A stretch of DNA of 64,000 nt from Pyrocephalus nanus (lineage: Eukaryota > Chordata > Aves > Passeriformes > Tyrannidae): the NCBI GenBank assembly GCA_038380795.1, contig CM076259.1, forward strand, positions 60,593,938 to 60,657,937, read 5' to 3'. Below are positions 14,669 through 28,000 of this stretch, one piece after another (positions within the stretch are counted from its first letter, which is position 1; every line of letters begins with the position of its first letter). Made by a program: the position numbers and the translations under genes. The notes under the pieces were generated by a model. The model was not told where the DNA came from, did not search any database, and worked only from the letters and a program-made list of their open reading frames with translations.

Positions 14669-15415
14669 TGGGTGTAGCTGGCAAGATGGTGGCAGTGGGG
14701 GACTGCATGGTGGCTTCTGTGCGAAGAGGCCAGGACTGCTCCATGCCAGACACAACTGCTTCTAGCCAGCTCTGATGGACCCACCGCAGAACACAGCCAA
14801 GCACCTCTGCCAAGATGGTGCTACCTCTATGAAAGTGTATTTAAGAAAGGGAATGAGAAACAGCAGTACAAACACCAAGGTCAGTAAAGAAGGAGGGGGA
14901 AGAGGTGCTCTAGGCACCAGAACACAGATTTCCCTGCAGTGAATGGAAAGAGTTCCACTGGAGCAAACAGATACTTCCTGCAGGAACTTTGTCTTCCTGG
15001 AGAGCCCATGCAGGAGCAGCTTTATCCTAAAAAACTGCAGTCCATGGGAAGGACCCACATCGGAGCAGGTGAACAGCATAAGTAAGGAGGAAGGGGCAGC
15101 AGAAAGCAGCAGTTATAGGACTGACAGCAACTTCAATTCCCCATTCCCTGGAAAATCGGGTGGGTGAGGTAGGGGAAAATTACTGTTCTAATCTTTGCTT
15201 TTCACTACCCTACTCAATTTCTAATTGGCAATAAATTTAATTTTCCCCAATTCAAGTCTCTTTCATCCATGACAGTAGTTGGTAAGTGATATCCCTGTCT
15301 GCATCTTGACCTGCTAGCTCTTCCATCTTGTTTTCTCCCTCTGTCCTCTGGAGGAATGGGAGTGAGAGAGCAGCTGAGTGAACACCTAGCAGCAGGCCAA
15401 GGTCAACCAACCACA
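14669..15415 (+). mobile_element. LTR-like repeat (old, diverged), plus orientation
   Basis: This is recognised by similarity to the better preserved copy at 23229-24013. Both share a 'gtggcttctgtg' block, a 'caaggtcagt' block followed by a purine-rich AAGGAGG run, a 'ttggcaataaat' block that carries a polyadenylation signal, and a 'gacagtagttggtaagtgat' type 3' part. I know this pattern as a common interspersed LTR of non-galliform birds, probably a solitary LTR of an endogenous retrovirus. I cannot name the subfamily. No retroviral coding sequence is attached. The left edge is approximate. The element ends about 570 bp beyond the RUBCNL stop codon and is antisense to that gene. Confidence 0.7.
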
Positions 15416-15984
15416 AGCTGTTGCATAGATCTGTTTAAAAGAAGCTTAAAGTCCACTGGTTTACATTAAGCATTTGCCTTAACAATTTCAGATCAGCATC
15501 TGCCTAAAATTTGTAGATAAGCTTTTTCTACTTATTGTAGAGCTTTCCAGGGAATGATTTTGTACATTACCACTTTTTCCACATTTCCAAAATCTGACAC
15601 AGATGACAATTTCGAATGCTCATTTACTATCTACACATTATCTGCAGAATTACAGAGATGAACCATTTCTCTATGAAAAAATATAATATTAAAAATCTTA
15701 CATACAAAGACAAAACATAGCAACAAAAAGCTGCCCACAGAATTAACATCCAGTCTTTCTGTCACTAGTTAGGACGGAATTCGTTTAGGGTGAGTTTTCA
15801 ATGAGGATATTAAAGTTGTTTGGTTTTCATTTTGCCTTTTTTTTTTTTTTTTCTTAACCCCCCCATAAAGGAGACATGCATTAAAACTAGTAATGTCTAA
15901 AACAACATTATTTAGTTTTTAGTCATGCATTTGAAGATTTGGCTTTGAGCATCTTCTGAAGTTAGCAGTCAGAGGAATCCAGTT
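15416..15984 (-). other. RUBCNL: Probable RUBCNL 3' untranslated region
   Basis: This is the sequence immediately downstream of the RUBCNL stop on the minus strand, so the 3' UTR must begin here. I see no canonical AATAAA on the minus strand (TTTATT on the plus strand) anywhere in this interval. The first close variant is ATTAAA at 15241-15236, inside the neighbouring LTR-like repeat. The poly-A site therefore remains unplaced and may lie in the repeat. A T-run at about 15838-15852 and a run of seven C residues also fall in this interval. Confidence 0.5.
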
Positions 15985-16097
15985 TCACTGAAGTACCAGT
16001 GATGGAGTTTCTGAAAGTGTCCTCCGAGCTGAGATGCGCAGACATCTGGGGCAGCCTCCAGATCTGAAGCATGCTTTGTGAAAGCATGTTTTGCACT
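15985..16097 (-). CDS. RUBCNL: RUBCNL coding exon 16 (last), with stop
   Basis: Encodes residues 728-764 and TGA at 15987-15985. It reads [19 protein letters not shown], the final zinc-binding cluster of the RH domain, then a 16-residue basic tail ending in VLQ. The acceptor is an AG at 16099-16098 after a T-rich tract. The exon supplies the last two bases of codon 728, matching the single base left by exon 15. The tail after the last cysteine pair resembles the mammalian protein only in its ISARR segment. Confidence 0.93.
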
Positions 16098-19000
16098 CTG
16101 TTTATATATAGAGAATAGCATTCAGGAAAAAAAAATAAAATTAATCAATAGCTGTGTTCCTTGAATTATGTTCTATCAAGAACATACGAGTACAAAAGTA
16201 AACAGAAGCAGTGCAAGGCCAGGACAACAACCACCACTGCAATAATTTACAATGAATGCCGGCAAGATCCGATAAAACAGCTCTCTCTCATGCCTAGACC
16301 CAAAATAATAGCCTACCCCTGCGAGCATAATCATGCTCAGGCAAATCCCTGATTTTGCTTCACTGATGCAAAACAGCTGCCAGAGGCTGGTTTTCAAAGA
16401 TACATGCTGTCCATGGTTTCCAAATGCACATCCAGGTTTTCAAATATACATGCTTTCAGTGAAGCTAGTTCCCAAAGTTTAAAATAAGTCCAAACGGTTT
16501 TATACACCAAAGTTCCACCAAGGAAGAAAGAAAATACATTCACTCTGGAACATACCTGTGCACCTTTTACATTTGGCAGTCTGATATGGAAAGAGCAGGT
16601 CTGCACTCTGACAGAATTCACAGATAAACCCCTTCGCTTGACAGAGCTACAAAAACAGCAAAAGGGTTGAATTTAGATCTAAGAAAAAATTATTTGGGAA
16701 TGGCAGCAGGGATATTCCTCATACTAGCAGCTGCAAGGACATGAAAAGCCCTAGCTTTTCTTTACCTCACAGCCATCCACATGGGAGATAGAGCTCTTCA
16801 GAATATCTTTAAGAAGGGGCAGTAACTGTCCTCGTTTGATCTTCACTAGATCATCCAGTGAGAAGAGATGCAGCTCCTCTGTCAGATGGCTGGGGACCTG
16901 TTCATATTCTTTCAGTGCACTGCAAAGAGAAATGGAATCCAAGGTACAAAAAGTTGTTTTGCAAGTATATTTCAAGAATAAGCCTCTTTCAGTTCTCTAG
17001 TCACACAGGGATTATACAAGGCAAGTTCATGCTAAATCCTACTTCCCCTCCCACTTTGAGATCACTTTAACAAAAACTGGGGTTTGGGATTTAGAAAAAA
17101 CTGTCTGCTTTAAATGTGCATTTCCTCAGGCATTGGAGTTGCCACACACAGTTATCCCAGCAATTCTTAAATTAACGTGTAAAGGGTTCTCTCTTACCTC
17201 AGGAATGATAGGTAAAATCCCATATATAATAATATCTCATAATATAATAAGCTAGGCTTATTTATTTTCTTTTGCAAAGAGAACATTGATGAGTTTTATC
17301 TGATGTAGATCACTACTGGGTGAAACTGTGCTTGTACTGAGTGCGTGAACACTGAAAATACAGCTCCTGCTTTTAAAATACCACTGATGTAAATACAGGT
17401 AGAGTGAGGATTCTAATGCTTATTTCTGTAATGGAATCCCTGGTGGTTGAGCAGAAGAGAGACATAAAAATACATTTCTTCTTAATTTTGGTGGCCAACA
17501 CATAATTGATTAATAAAAGAGGTTTATGTCAAAGAGAGAACAGAACCTACTTATAAAGCTTATTTTGCTTAAGTCTGTTTTTAAAAAGGTCAGCAACTCT
17601 GCAGTGAAGGTCTTATTATTCACATGTCTACATATTAGTTAAGCCCATAGTTCAGGAAGGTGAACACCACAAATCTTTCACTTGCAGCAACAAGCAAGGT
17701 TATGTTTTGGTCTTTATCACTTTTGGTTACTACTTTCATTTGAATATGCTTATAGAATAAACTGAATTTAGCGTTATGACAAAGTCCTGGAAGAAATCTT
17801 AAACCCTCGAGAAACACATTTGTTAACTTAAAAAAAAAATCTAATCTTTTTTTTTAAAAGATAAATATTCTCAGAAAGATAAGTATCTTTGACCTTTTAA
17901 GAGTGAATGAGGACTTAAGAGAGATGGAGCAGGAAAAAAAATACACCAAACTAAAATAATTCAACATTTAAAATCAAATGTCTTTGGCCACAAAAACCAG
18001 AAAGCTACTACATTAAACCTGTAATTCACTCAGGATCTGCAGTGCAGTAGAAGGCAATTTTGTTATTAGAATTTTATCTAATGATCAAATTAACTTATTT
18101 AAAACTGGTCTCTAATGTTGCTAGAGAAGAAGGCTCTATAAGCACCTCATGTACATTTTACTAAGCTATTTTTCAAGTACAATCATAGTCCATACCTTTC
18201 ACCAAACCTGCAGGTTTTCAAAAGCTTTTTCAAATGAAAAAGCTGTTCTTGGGCCTCCTGAAAGATGAAGGGGAAAAAACAAACAATTTTTAAATTAAAA
18301 GCAATTGCATTCATAAATGAGAAACATGACTACTTGAGTCAGCAACCCTTGCAATTACATCAAACCATACCTAAAAACAGGAACTTCACGCTTAGCATAG
18401 AATTAAACAACTGGATTTTCTAATGCATGGAAGACCAAGGCACGCAAAGGCTGTTTTTATTTCCTGACAAGTGAGCAAGTCCTAATGCTACAAATGGCTC
18501 CATGTCTGCACACCAAGATGCTAGACCCAAACCTGTGTAAGAACAGGGAAGTGTCTCCTCAGCCAAGGAGGGAGCACGTGGCTACTTGTAATATTCAGCA
18601 GAACACCCTTCTTCAAGCTGTAGGAGACACAGCTCTCAGATGAGCCAAAGGTGTTTTCTCCAGTAGCCCACAAAATTAAGGAGTCATTCAAAACTTTCAC
18701 AACTTTGCAACAGCCTAAAACTAGGTAGAGGTAAATATTTACTGCTGGAGCCCAACTCTCCTCCATGAACTAAAACTGCAAACCAATAAGGAGACACTTC
18801 TCAAAGACAAGACCTCTGGCATTATCTTCATCTAAGGTTAAAGACAACAAGTCCCAGAAGTGGTGATGGGACAAGCAAGAGAAACCAACTCTCCTCCTTC
18901 AAACATACACACAGAGCAAAGGACATCCTGCCCTAGCGAGTTTTTCCCAAAAGTCTCAGACCCATAAATTCCTAACAAAAAAAGGCCACACTTACCCTCA

Positions 19001-22000
19001 CCCTGTCCATTTCTTTACTTTTTGTGTAGAGCGTTTTGTTAATACATAACACATTGAAAATTGGTTGCTGCCATATGCTGTCCAGTAGGTGCTTGGAGAA
19101 GTTGCATACATAGTATTTTTTGAAGTCCCATTTTGAAAGTATTCGGGCAGGAATACAAGACTGGGCATAGCTGTGGCAGCAGTCACAAAAGTATTTCCCC
19201 AGGTAGTCACAATAGCGGAGTCTCCTGATATATTCTGCAAGTAGACAGGAATGAAACTGTGACTATTTCTAAAATGGGAAATTTAGATTTAGAAATTTTA
19301 TGGGACATATCTCCTGTTTGTATGCCTATTCTGTCTTAATAACTCCAATCTACTGGACTGAGGGGAAAGGAATTTTTTAAGGTAGGGCATTTTATTATCA
19401 TGGTAAACACATGCACAAGCTCTGCACTTTGCATTAGAACAGAAAGCTTTCCTCATTTCCACATTTGTTGGAACTGATTATAATTACCACCATGAGATCT
19501 TAAAGAAACTATTGTTTCAAATATTGTTTCAAACCCACAAAAGAGACACAAGTTAAAATACAGAACAAAAAATTTACACCAATTTTGGAGTCACATTTGC
19601 ATAGCACTTTCTCACATAAAGAGTTTTGTGGTGTTTTCCCAGCTATTACAGCATCTCAGGCTTGCTTGAGTTAATGTGCTGTCAAGGATGGTTGATACTT
19701 TACAGGCCAAAAGCTGCTCTTGTGAGCTGACCCAGAACAAGTCTTGGTCGCCACTTCAAAGATTTCTTAGGTAAGGTCTGTTTGTCAGATCTGTAAATAA
19801 TTGTGCTTTAAAGCAGTTCTCACAAAGTATCACAAATAAAAAATTAAAGAGACACCCTGAAAGAGCAAAACCACAGATTCCTTAAGCTTGCATAAAATCT
19901 CTGGCAAAGAATTACTGAAAGAAACAACTGGAAGATGTAAAACCAGCACTTTCCAGCCTGGAAGCTTGATTTTTTTTAATGTTTTTCCCTGTTTTGTTGT
20001 TGACTGTCATGAATTTTTATTGTGTATGAGAAGGACATCTATCAAGTATTGTACGCGGTCCACAATGAGAAATTCCAGACACTGGAAAAATACCACTGTC
20101 TGTTTTACTATTGCAGGAACATCTAACAATGAGATTTTTCTTCTAGCTCAGATAATTTTACAATTGTGATACATCTGGCTTGGTGAAGATTATGGTCTGA
20201 TTACTAGTAATGCGCTTAGTAGGGTTTTTTTTTCTGCTTTTGGTAATACTTACTGCTTTCTATCGGGGTTCCACAGCCAACACACGTGAAGTTTTGAGCA
20301 GCCACCACTGCATCTCTCCTGTGTACAGAGGCAAATAGTTAGGCCTTTCAGCATTCAGAACACAGTTTTAGTTAACATTCTTCCAAAGTACAAAAGAGCT
20401 ACACTGGCACCAATGAAAATGTTCCAACTTAAGAGCTGAGTCCTACTCCTCCACATGAAGAAGGAGGGCTGTGTAAGGAGATGCAGATTATTATTTTAGT
20501 GGGGGACTCTAAGCTCTTCTGTGGAGAATATATAATCAAATACAGCTTGCTGAAAAAATTAAATTATTTTACATTTCTTAAGATGGCATCAATATCAAGT
20601 GGTTGGGAGAGGGGAAAGTCCACATCTGCAATTGAAAAAGCAACCAAACCTGCAGCAACATGAGGATTAACCAGTTTGCCTTCTGTGTGCACTTTATGCA
20701 GAGTGAGACAGCACTTTCCCCAAACATGACCTGTTTTCCTCCCCACTTTCTGAAAACCTACTATCCATAAAATATTAGCAGGAAAGTGGGGAAAGTCAAG
20801 AATAATCTTCGGGTAGTGTCACAAAATGAAATTTTATGAGCCATCTACTAAGTGTGCTGCCACTGTAACATCAAATGGTACATGCATTATCACATGCAGA
20901 AGTGCACATGCCATGTTAATCAGGACATGCCAACAGAGGGAAAAAGATGGCATCTGCTTCCTAGTGAGGCTGGTGACAGATACTGCAGAAGGTTGTGCCA
21001 TGTACTAGCTATAACCTGAGGACCTTTTAATCTCCTAAGCTCCTTCCATCAACTTCCCCCCTGCTATACTAAATGACAATGCTCAGATCTCTCAAAACTT
21101 ACTTGACTGAAGGATGAATATTAAATATAATCTGCGATCTTGGTGGGGACCAGCCAGAAGATCCTCTTAATTTGGATAGGATCTTTATTTCTTCAGCCAG
21201 ATTCAAACTGGACTCAAGTTCTTTTGGAATCTCTTCTTTCAGCACAGACTATTGGAAAAGATAAACTTGTGAATATAACCAGCCCATCAGCTGGACATAC
21301 ATTAAATGCTATGGGAGATGTTTATCACCCTTTATACTCCAGGATTTTAAGGTTCAGTTTTCACCTGCATGTAGTCCCCCCTTAGTTAAACTCCCTCATA
21401 TCAGTCACAGAAGAAAGAACATTCTAATTGTTCATAACTCCATGTCTTAAATGTATTGAAAATTGCTGAAGAAAGAAGACATATTTTAAAAATTTATCTA
21501 AAAGGAAGTAATAAACTGTAATCTCTCATCTATATTTGTTTGGTTTTTGTTTTAATTTAGCTTCCCCCTTTTGCTAGCAGTGAAGCAGCTGCAGCGAGAC
21601 AGTGATTATTTGGGGAACTGAATAAAGAGCTTGTTGTTTTCAGATCAGACTCACTCTCTGCTTAGATGAGCTCAGGCAACCAGACAGCTGAACTACAGAG
21701 TCTGTCTGCAACCAGTATTTTCTGAAAGCTCTGCACAACTCCTGGGCTGTTGCTTCAGCAGAATTGCTGACTGGTTCAAAAGATGATCTGAAAGTTAAGG
21801 AATAGAATCAGTGAAAAATTGCAGTATGTCATCAGCATCTCCAGTGCCTCTTCTACATCCCTGAAAAGTTTTCTCCCATCATTTCACTTCTACCCTCTTT
21901 CTTTGATACATCCAGGCCCTCAAAGAGGCACAGACACCACCCTCCAGCCAGACTCAGGGACCAGAGAAACACTCTGCTAAGCCAAGCACCAGAGACATTT

Positions 22001-25000
22001 GCTGTCAAGCAACATTCCTTCCCCTTCTTGGGAAGGACCAACTTTACCACTCCCACACCTTTCCCTGCCCCAGCCAGAAGAACCACTAGAAAGCTGCTCC
22101 AGCAGAAAAGGTAGTGCCACTGAGGATTGTGTTAGAAATACATACCTTTTATCTGGAGTGACAGACAGATTTTCAAGGTCTTCAAGTTCTGTGATAAAGG
22201 AGAAAACATTATCAAACCATCTAAGAAACAAAGCTTCTGTTACTCAGCACTGTTTTACATCTGCCTTCTGTGTCACCACAGTGTCAGTTTAAAATATATT
22301 CATCTTTACAACACCCCTGCTGGATGCAGGAAATCACCTCAATCCTAGTAGTAAAACAGGAATAAGGAGTCTTATCTCCTCTGCGTATCTCTGACATGTA
22401 AATGAAGAAGACTCCCTAACACCTATGCATCCTAACATCACCAGCAGCCTCCCTTCCAGAGCAGAAGTCCTAAGGACAGAAAGTGGCTGCTGGTTGAGAT
22501 CCAGCCAGAAGGCATTTGAAGTAAGTAGTAACATACAGAGCCAAGGGAGTGCACACTAATTTTCTTGGACACTGACAGATGCTTGGGGACACCAATCACA
22601 AACTTACCAGCTAATGCTATAAGCAAGTTAGTAACAGGTGAGATGAATGGAATTAAACCACACACTTCTTCACTATGTCTATATAGACACAATATCCTCA
22701 TGCCAACAAGGTATTGGTAGCATTAGTTTTGACCATTCTTATTTCTCTCAAGACAAACATTTTCCCATTCATACATCTCAAAGTAACTCTTGCTACCAGG
22801 AACAGAGTTTTGGGAGCTAGTTCTTCATTCTTTGATCAGGGAAAGAAGAGGTGAAAAAATAAATCTCTAAAACCAAAGAGAGCAATAAAACCCCAATTTA
22901 TTATCAGAAAAAAATAAAACAGAGGTTAAATGTTGCACAAGCTCTTTTAAGGGTTTCTATTTCTATATGTGTTAAACCCAGAGGCTAACCAAAGAAAAAT
23001 CAGGATGTCCTGAAGAGAAGCAAGGCATGTGATTATAAGGGAACAGAGACACTCTGCTCTAGTCCTGAAGTAGAGGGAGGGCTGCCTAAAATCTAGTCAA
23101 CCTGTTTAATCAGGAAATGATCATGTCTTAATTCTCTCAATGTTGCTAAAGGTGGCTGAGGCTGTGCCAGTTTCACACTTTTCTCACCTATATTGCTTGG
23201 GTTTAATCCTTGTTATAACTTCAGTCCCTGTGTTGGGTTTGCATGGCAAAATTTTGGTAGAGGGGGGCTACTGAGATGGCTTCTGTGAGAAGCTGCCAGA
23301 TGTTTCCCCTATGTCTGACAGAGCTAATGCCAGCCAGCTCCAAGATGAACCCACTACTGGGCAAGCTTGAGCCCGTGAGCCATAGTGGCAGCATCTCTGG
23401 CATAATAGAGTTAAAATAGGGAGAAAAAAACCCACCTGTACAGTTGTAGCTGCAGAGAGGTGTGAGAAAGTGAGAGGAACAGTTCTGCAGATACCAAGGT
23501 CAGTGAAGAAGGAGGAGCGGGAGGTCCTCCAGGAGTTAGAGCAGAGATTCCCCTGCAGCCCATGGTGCAGCCCATGGAAGTCCATGGGGGAGCAGAGATC
23601 CACCTGCAGCCTGTGGAGGAGCCCACTCTGGGGCAGATGGATGCCCGAATGAGGCTGCAACCCAGAGGGCAGCCCATGCTGGAGCAGGCTCTTGGCAGGA
23701 CCCATGGGAAGCCCCAGGAGATCGACAAATCGGGAGTTAAGTTTATCCCAGGAAGAAGGGAGGGGTGGGGGAAGGTACTTTGAAATTTGGTTTTATTTCT
23801 CATTCCCCTACTCTGATTTGATTGGCAATAAATTAAACTAATTTTCCCAAGTTGACTCTGTTTTGCCTGTGACAGTAATTGGTGAGTGATCTCTCCCTGT
23901 CCTGATCTCGACCTACAAGCCTTTCCTTGTATTTTCCATCCTCTTTCTAGTGGAGGAGGGGGAGTGACTGAGTGGTTTGGTGGTCACTTGTTATCCAGCC
24001 AGGCCAGCCTCTAAAATCAGCAAAGATATTCTTTGCTAGAAAGGAAATCCTGCACCAGTCTGGTTTTTCTGCATGTGTTTTAATAAGGAACCATGTATAC
24101 ATCGCTGTTTCCATTTTCTCATGTTATTTCTCCTCCAATAACCGCTAGTAAGTCAATGGAATTCCTATGCAATGGAATAGATTCAGCTGAACAATAAATC
24201 TGTTTCTGCAGTTATAATTTAAAGTCTTACCAATAATTACATATTCATCCTCTGAGTCACTGTAGCAAGAAAATCTGGTAACCTCATGATGTGATGGTAG
24301 ATGCACTGGTGAGCTGGCAGGCAGCAAAGCACAGCCTGTCCAGGACAAAGACAGAATCAGTTAAAACTTTTCCAGCATAAAAGTATCTGCAATTATATTT
24401 ACATTTGTCATCACTTAACAAAACTTTAGCACACAGACTGTATTTATGAAGCAATTTTAATTATTTATTTCTATACATACACAGAGAAAGACAACTCTTG
24501 GTAGTCTATCATACAGTATATCCCTCAGTTTCTCAGCAAGAAGCTTCGAGTGATAGACCAAAATCTTTTATATTATCAGCAGTCTCTCCCCTTCTCACAT
24601 GCAAGCACACCATTTATTTTTCCACAGAAGTTACGACATTTAGAGTTGAGACTTACAATTCATCACTAAGATCTGTATTACTCAAGCAACTAAAATCTAC
24701 TTAAAAAATGTGCATGCTGACTCAAGCATTACAGTGCCAGGAGCATTTATTATTTGACTCAAGCTATATATGAATGAATACTCTGGGCAGTCTCATACAA
24801 ACTAATTGCACGGCCTGATCTGCATACAGCAGAAGCAAGCACAGAATTAAAAAGCTAGGCTGCAAATCCTTAAAAAAAAAAAAAAAAAAGGATTTAAGCA
24901 GAAAGAAAATTAACCAACTACAGTCACTCTTTTTGTAGCACTTGATCCTTACATTTTCTTTTATATGTATAAAATAATTTAATTCTAATAAATAAAACAT

Positions 25001-28000
25001 AGATGTGAGCATTCAAAAGGAAATATTTGACCCACAGGTATAATGATCCTTAAGGGGTACAGCTCTCCAGAGACTCAAAGAAGGTAACAGAGGATTTGGT
25101 TCCATGCAGTGCCCCAATAAATTTAGTATTTTCTTGCACAAAAACAAACAGCAAAGGCTTTCAGACAAGGTTACATTCTAGACTAAGTAACTTGCCTTCA
25201 TAACCACTGTCTGAAGAGGCAACAGAAGAATCAGACTTCTTTACTCCAGGGTAAGAATATAACTCCGAATCAGTGTGATAGCTGCTATCTGATCCACTTG
25301 TTTCTTCCACACCCCAGGACTCTGCTTGTTGACTTAAGATATTGCATTTCATTTTTTCTAGTGATGCTATCATCATATCTGCAACAAAGAAGTGTGCATT
25401 TTCCTGGACACAAGAATGGAATGCTCATTAATACCCGGCATATTTGATATTTACTTAAGATGAACTGAAATATATAATCTCCCCCCGTACTTTTTCAACT
25501 CTATAGATAAAAATGTAAACCTATCTCACCTTTCATTTAAACACATAAAAAAACCACCCCAAGGGAAATTCAGAGACAACATGCAAAAGTCAACTGCCCA
25601 GATAATTGTCTCACCCTTGATTAAAACATACAATTTACTTTTGTCTTACCCATCTATTAGATAAAAATAAACTTCATTACATGACTAACTGATGAATATG
25701 TATACATTTTAGGGGCACAGTCTTCTAGTTACACTGCGTTATTTAGTACGCAAGCATGCATCCATGTAACCTATCTAATATAGTTTAATTTCAAGTCAAG
25801 GTGTACAAGCAGTTTTGCACACATGCTAGCTTGGAGGGGGCCAGAAGTGGAAAGTTTTGGAGGAACTGTAGATCTTCAGGCCGTGGATAGTACAAGAGCT
25901 AGTAAAATGCTTTCATGTATTAAGAGTTAAGGCAATGAAGTAGGGAATATGTAGTGAGACAGCTTACATGGTCAACTCAACACTACACAGAAAGTCTATG
26001 ATAAGGGTAAGTGGAAACCTGGCTCCCCTGGGCTTCGTACTGCCTTCAAAAAAAGCCAGTTGTTTCAAAGTTTCACTGTAGAATTTCCAAACCAGAAAAT
26101 CCTTCCTTATGTCCCTTGTCATCTTGCCTGCCTGGGTCACCCATTCTCTAGCAAAACAGACACTGAGACATCCAGACAAATCTGGAGCTTCCTGTCCAAC
26201 AATGTCACTGTTGTATCGTTTGCTTCCTCTGGGCTAACACCAGCCCCACCTGTGCTACTGCTACTGGCATGGGCACAGCTTCTCAAACCAGCCTAAGCTC
26301 AGAAGTGGATGCATCATGGAGATGCCTGAGTACAGCTGTCTCTCTAAAATGGTATAAACCAAGAGATGCCCAGAATACTCTCCCTTCTCTCCCCTCAACT
26401 GCCTTATGCAAGCCTACACTTATGTCTAAAAAGTTATGGCAGTATCTAAGACTAGAGATTGAGTTCAGAATAATTAAAGCTTTATAAAAGAGGCTTATGT
26501 TCAGAAAGTTGTACCACTTGACATCAGTATTCACGACATACTCTCAACTTGTATGGGAAGCATGAAGAAAGACATCAGTGTTTAGAAATAGCTAAATCTC
26601 AAGGAGCACAGCAGACAACAGTTTTCTCATTGCTCACAGATAAATACATTTAGATGAGCTTATTTCAACATTAGAGAGCACCCACCAAGTCCCTGTAGGT
26701 GTTTGAAAATACTTTTATCTTTTCCCTAACACTGAATAACACCACTTGCTTGGTACACAGTTTCTCCAGAGACAACTTTCAATGAACTTCAGCAGTCCAG
26801 GAGTTTGCTACATTAGAAAATAAATAGTTAAACAGCTTTTTTTCCTTTTGGGAGATATCTCCTACTTTAAAGATTCAAAAAGTCTCAGGTTAGGGGCAGA
26901 TCACAGCCCTATCAGCATGTCGTGCTGATAAAAGCAATTAGGAGTGTAAGAGAGAGCTACTTTGCAAAAAGAACAGAATACAAGGACTCCTATACTCAGC
27001 ATGACTATCAACTTTCACCCTTGCCTACTGATATCTCCCTCACCCTAAGAAGCAGTCCCAACTCAGCTGTGACACATCAGTCTTCTCATTTATGTTCTCC
27101 CCCACTAACATCAACGGAAAGTCCCTCTAAGATTATCTGGCCCCTTTCCTTCCTGGCACACGATTACAACTTGACTACAACTCTCAGACTTGCCAACACC
27201 ACACATACCTTAGTTTTCAGTCCTAAAGCTCAAAGAGATTATTTAACAACCTAAAAGTACTTTGTGTTTTGGGGTATTTTGCTTGTTTGGGGGGTTTTTG
27301 TTTTGTTTTTTATAAAGGCAGTATTTGCAGCTCATTTGGACTGAGCTCTTACTATCTTTTAACCTGTAATCACATCAGCCTCACTTCTCTGCACAGCAAT
27401 TGTAGTTGATATGATCTTAACTCACTCAATACTTGTCAGACTGTGGTTTCTAATTCAGGTATCTACTCACTGGTCTCCTGGTAACTGAAAGAAAATTACT
27501 TTGTTCTTGTTCCCACATTATAGGCAGCACATTGTCTCCTTTCATAAAAAGCAATATGAAAAGCTAATTCACAAGTTTGTTGCATTTTGGTATATGACTT
27601 ATTGGGTCAGGGGTTTTTGTTTGAAATGCACCTTAAGGATGCTGATAGCTTCAAACACAATGCAGAACTTGCTACTCCAGTGAAACCAGTGCTGCGTACA
27701 AAGATGATTACCTCATGGGCCCAGGACATGGGACCACTTGCACATCCATAGTCCAACAAAAAATTTTCTAGGCACATTTTTAAAGGTCTTTTGTATTAAG
27801 TCCTACTTGTTACAATTCATTAACCCCTCTTTTCCCACTGTTAGGAAAGATTAACATTTAGCACGCAGAGTGATGTGTGACAGGACTATCTCCTCGTCTT
27901 TAGCTCTGTTTATAAGCTTGAGTGGACTGCCTATCTGACAACACACCTAAGACTGTTTGGGCCCCCTATTAGAAAACCATGAGAAACTCCTTAAATTACT

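Noticed and set aside
23411..23803. Minus-strand open frames up to 145 codons near 23.3-23.8 kb
   Set aside because: They are readings of the LTR-like repeat and its short GC-rich internal repeats.
14669..24013. The two LTR-like copies as 5' and 3' ends of one provirus
   Set aside because: They differ greatly in divergence, and RUBCNL exons 8-16 lie between them. They are independent insertions.
25196..25378. Shorter exon 6 beginning after 'gttgcag' at 25379
   Set aside because: It has a good acceptor sequence, but after exon 5 (phase zero) it would read into an immediate TGA and it loses the conserved ENAHFFVAD residues. The upstream acceptor at 25404 fits.
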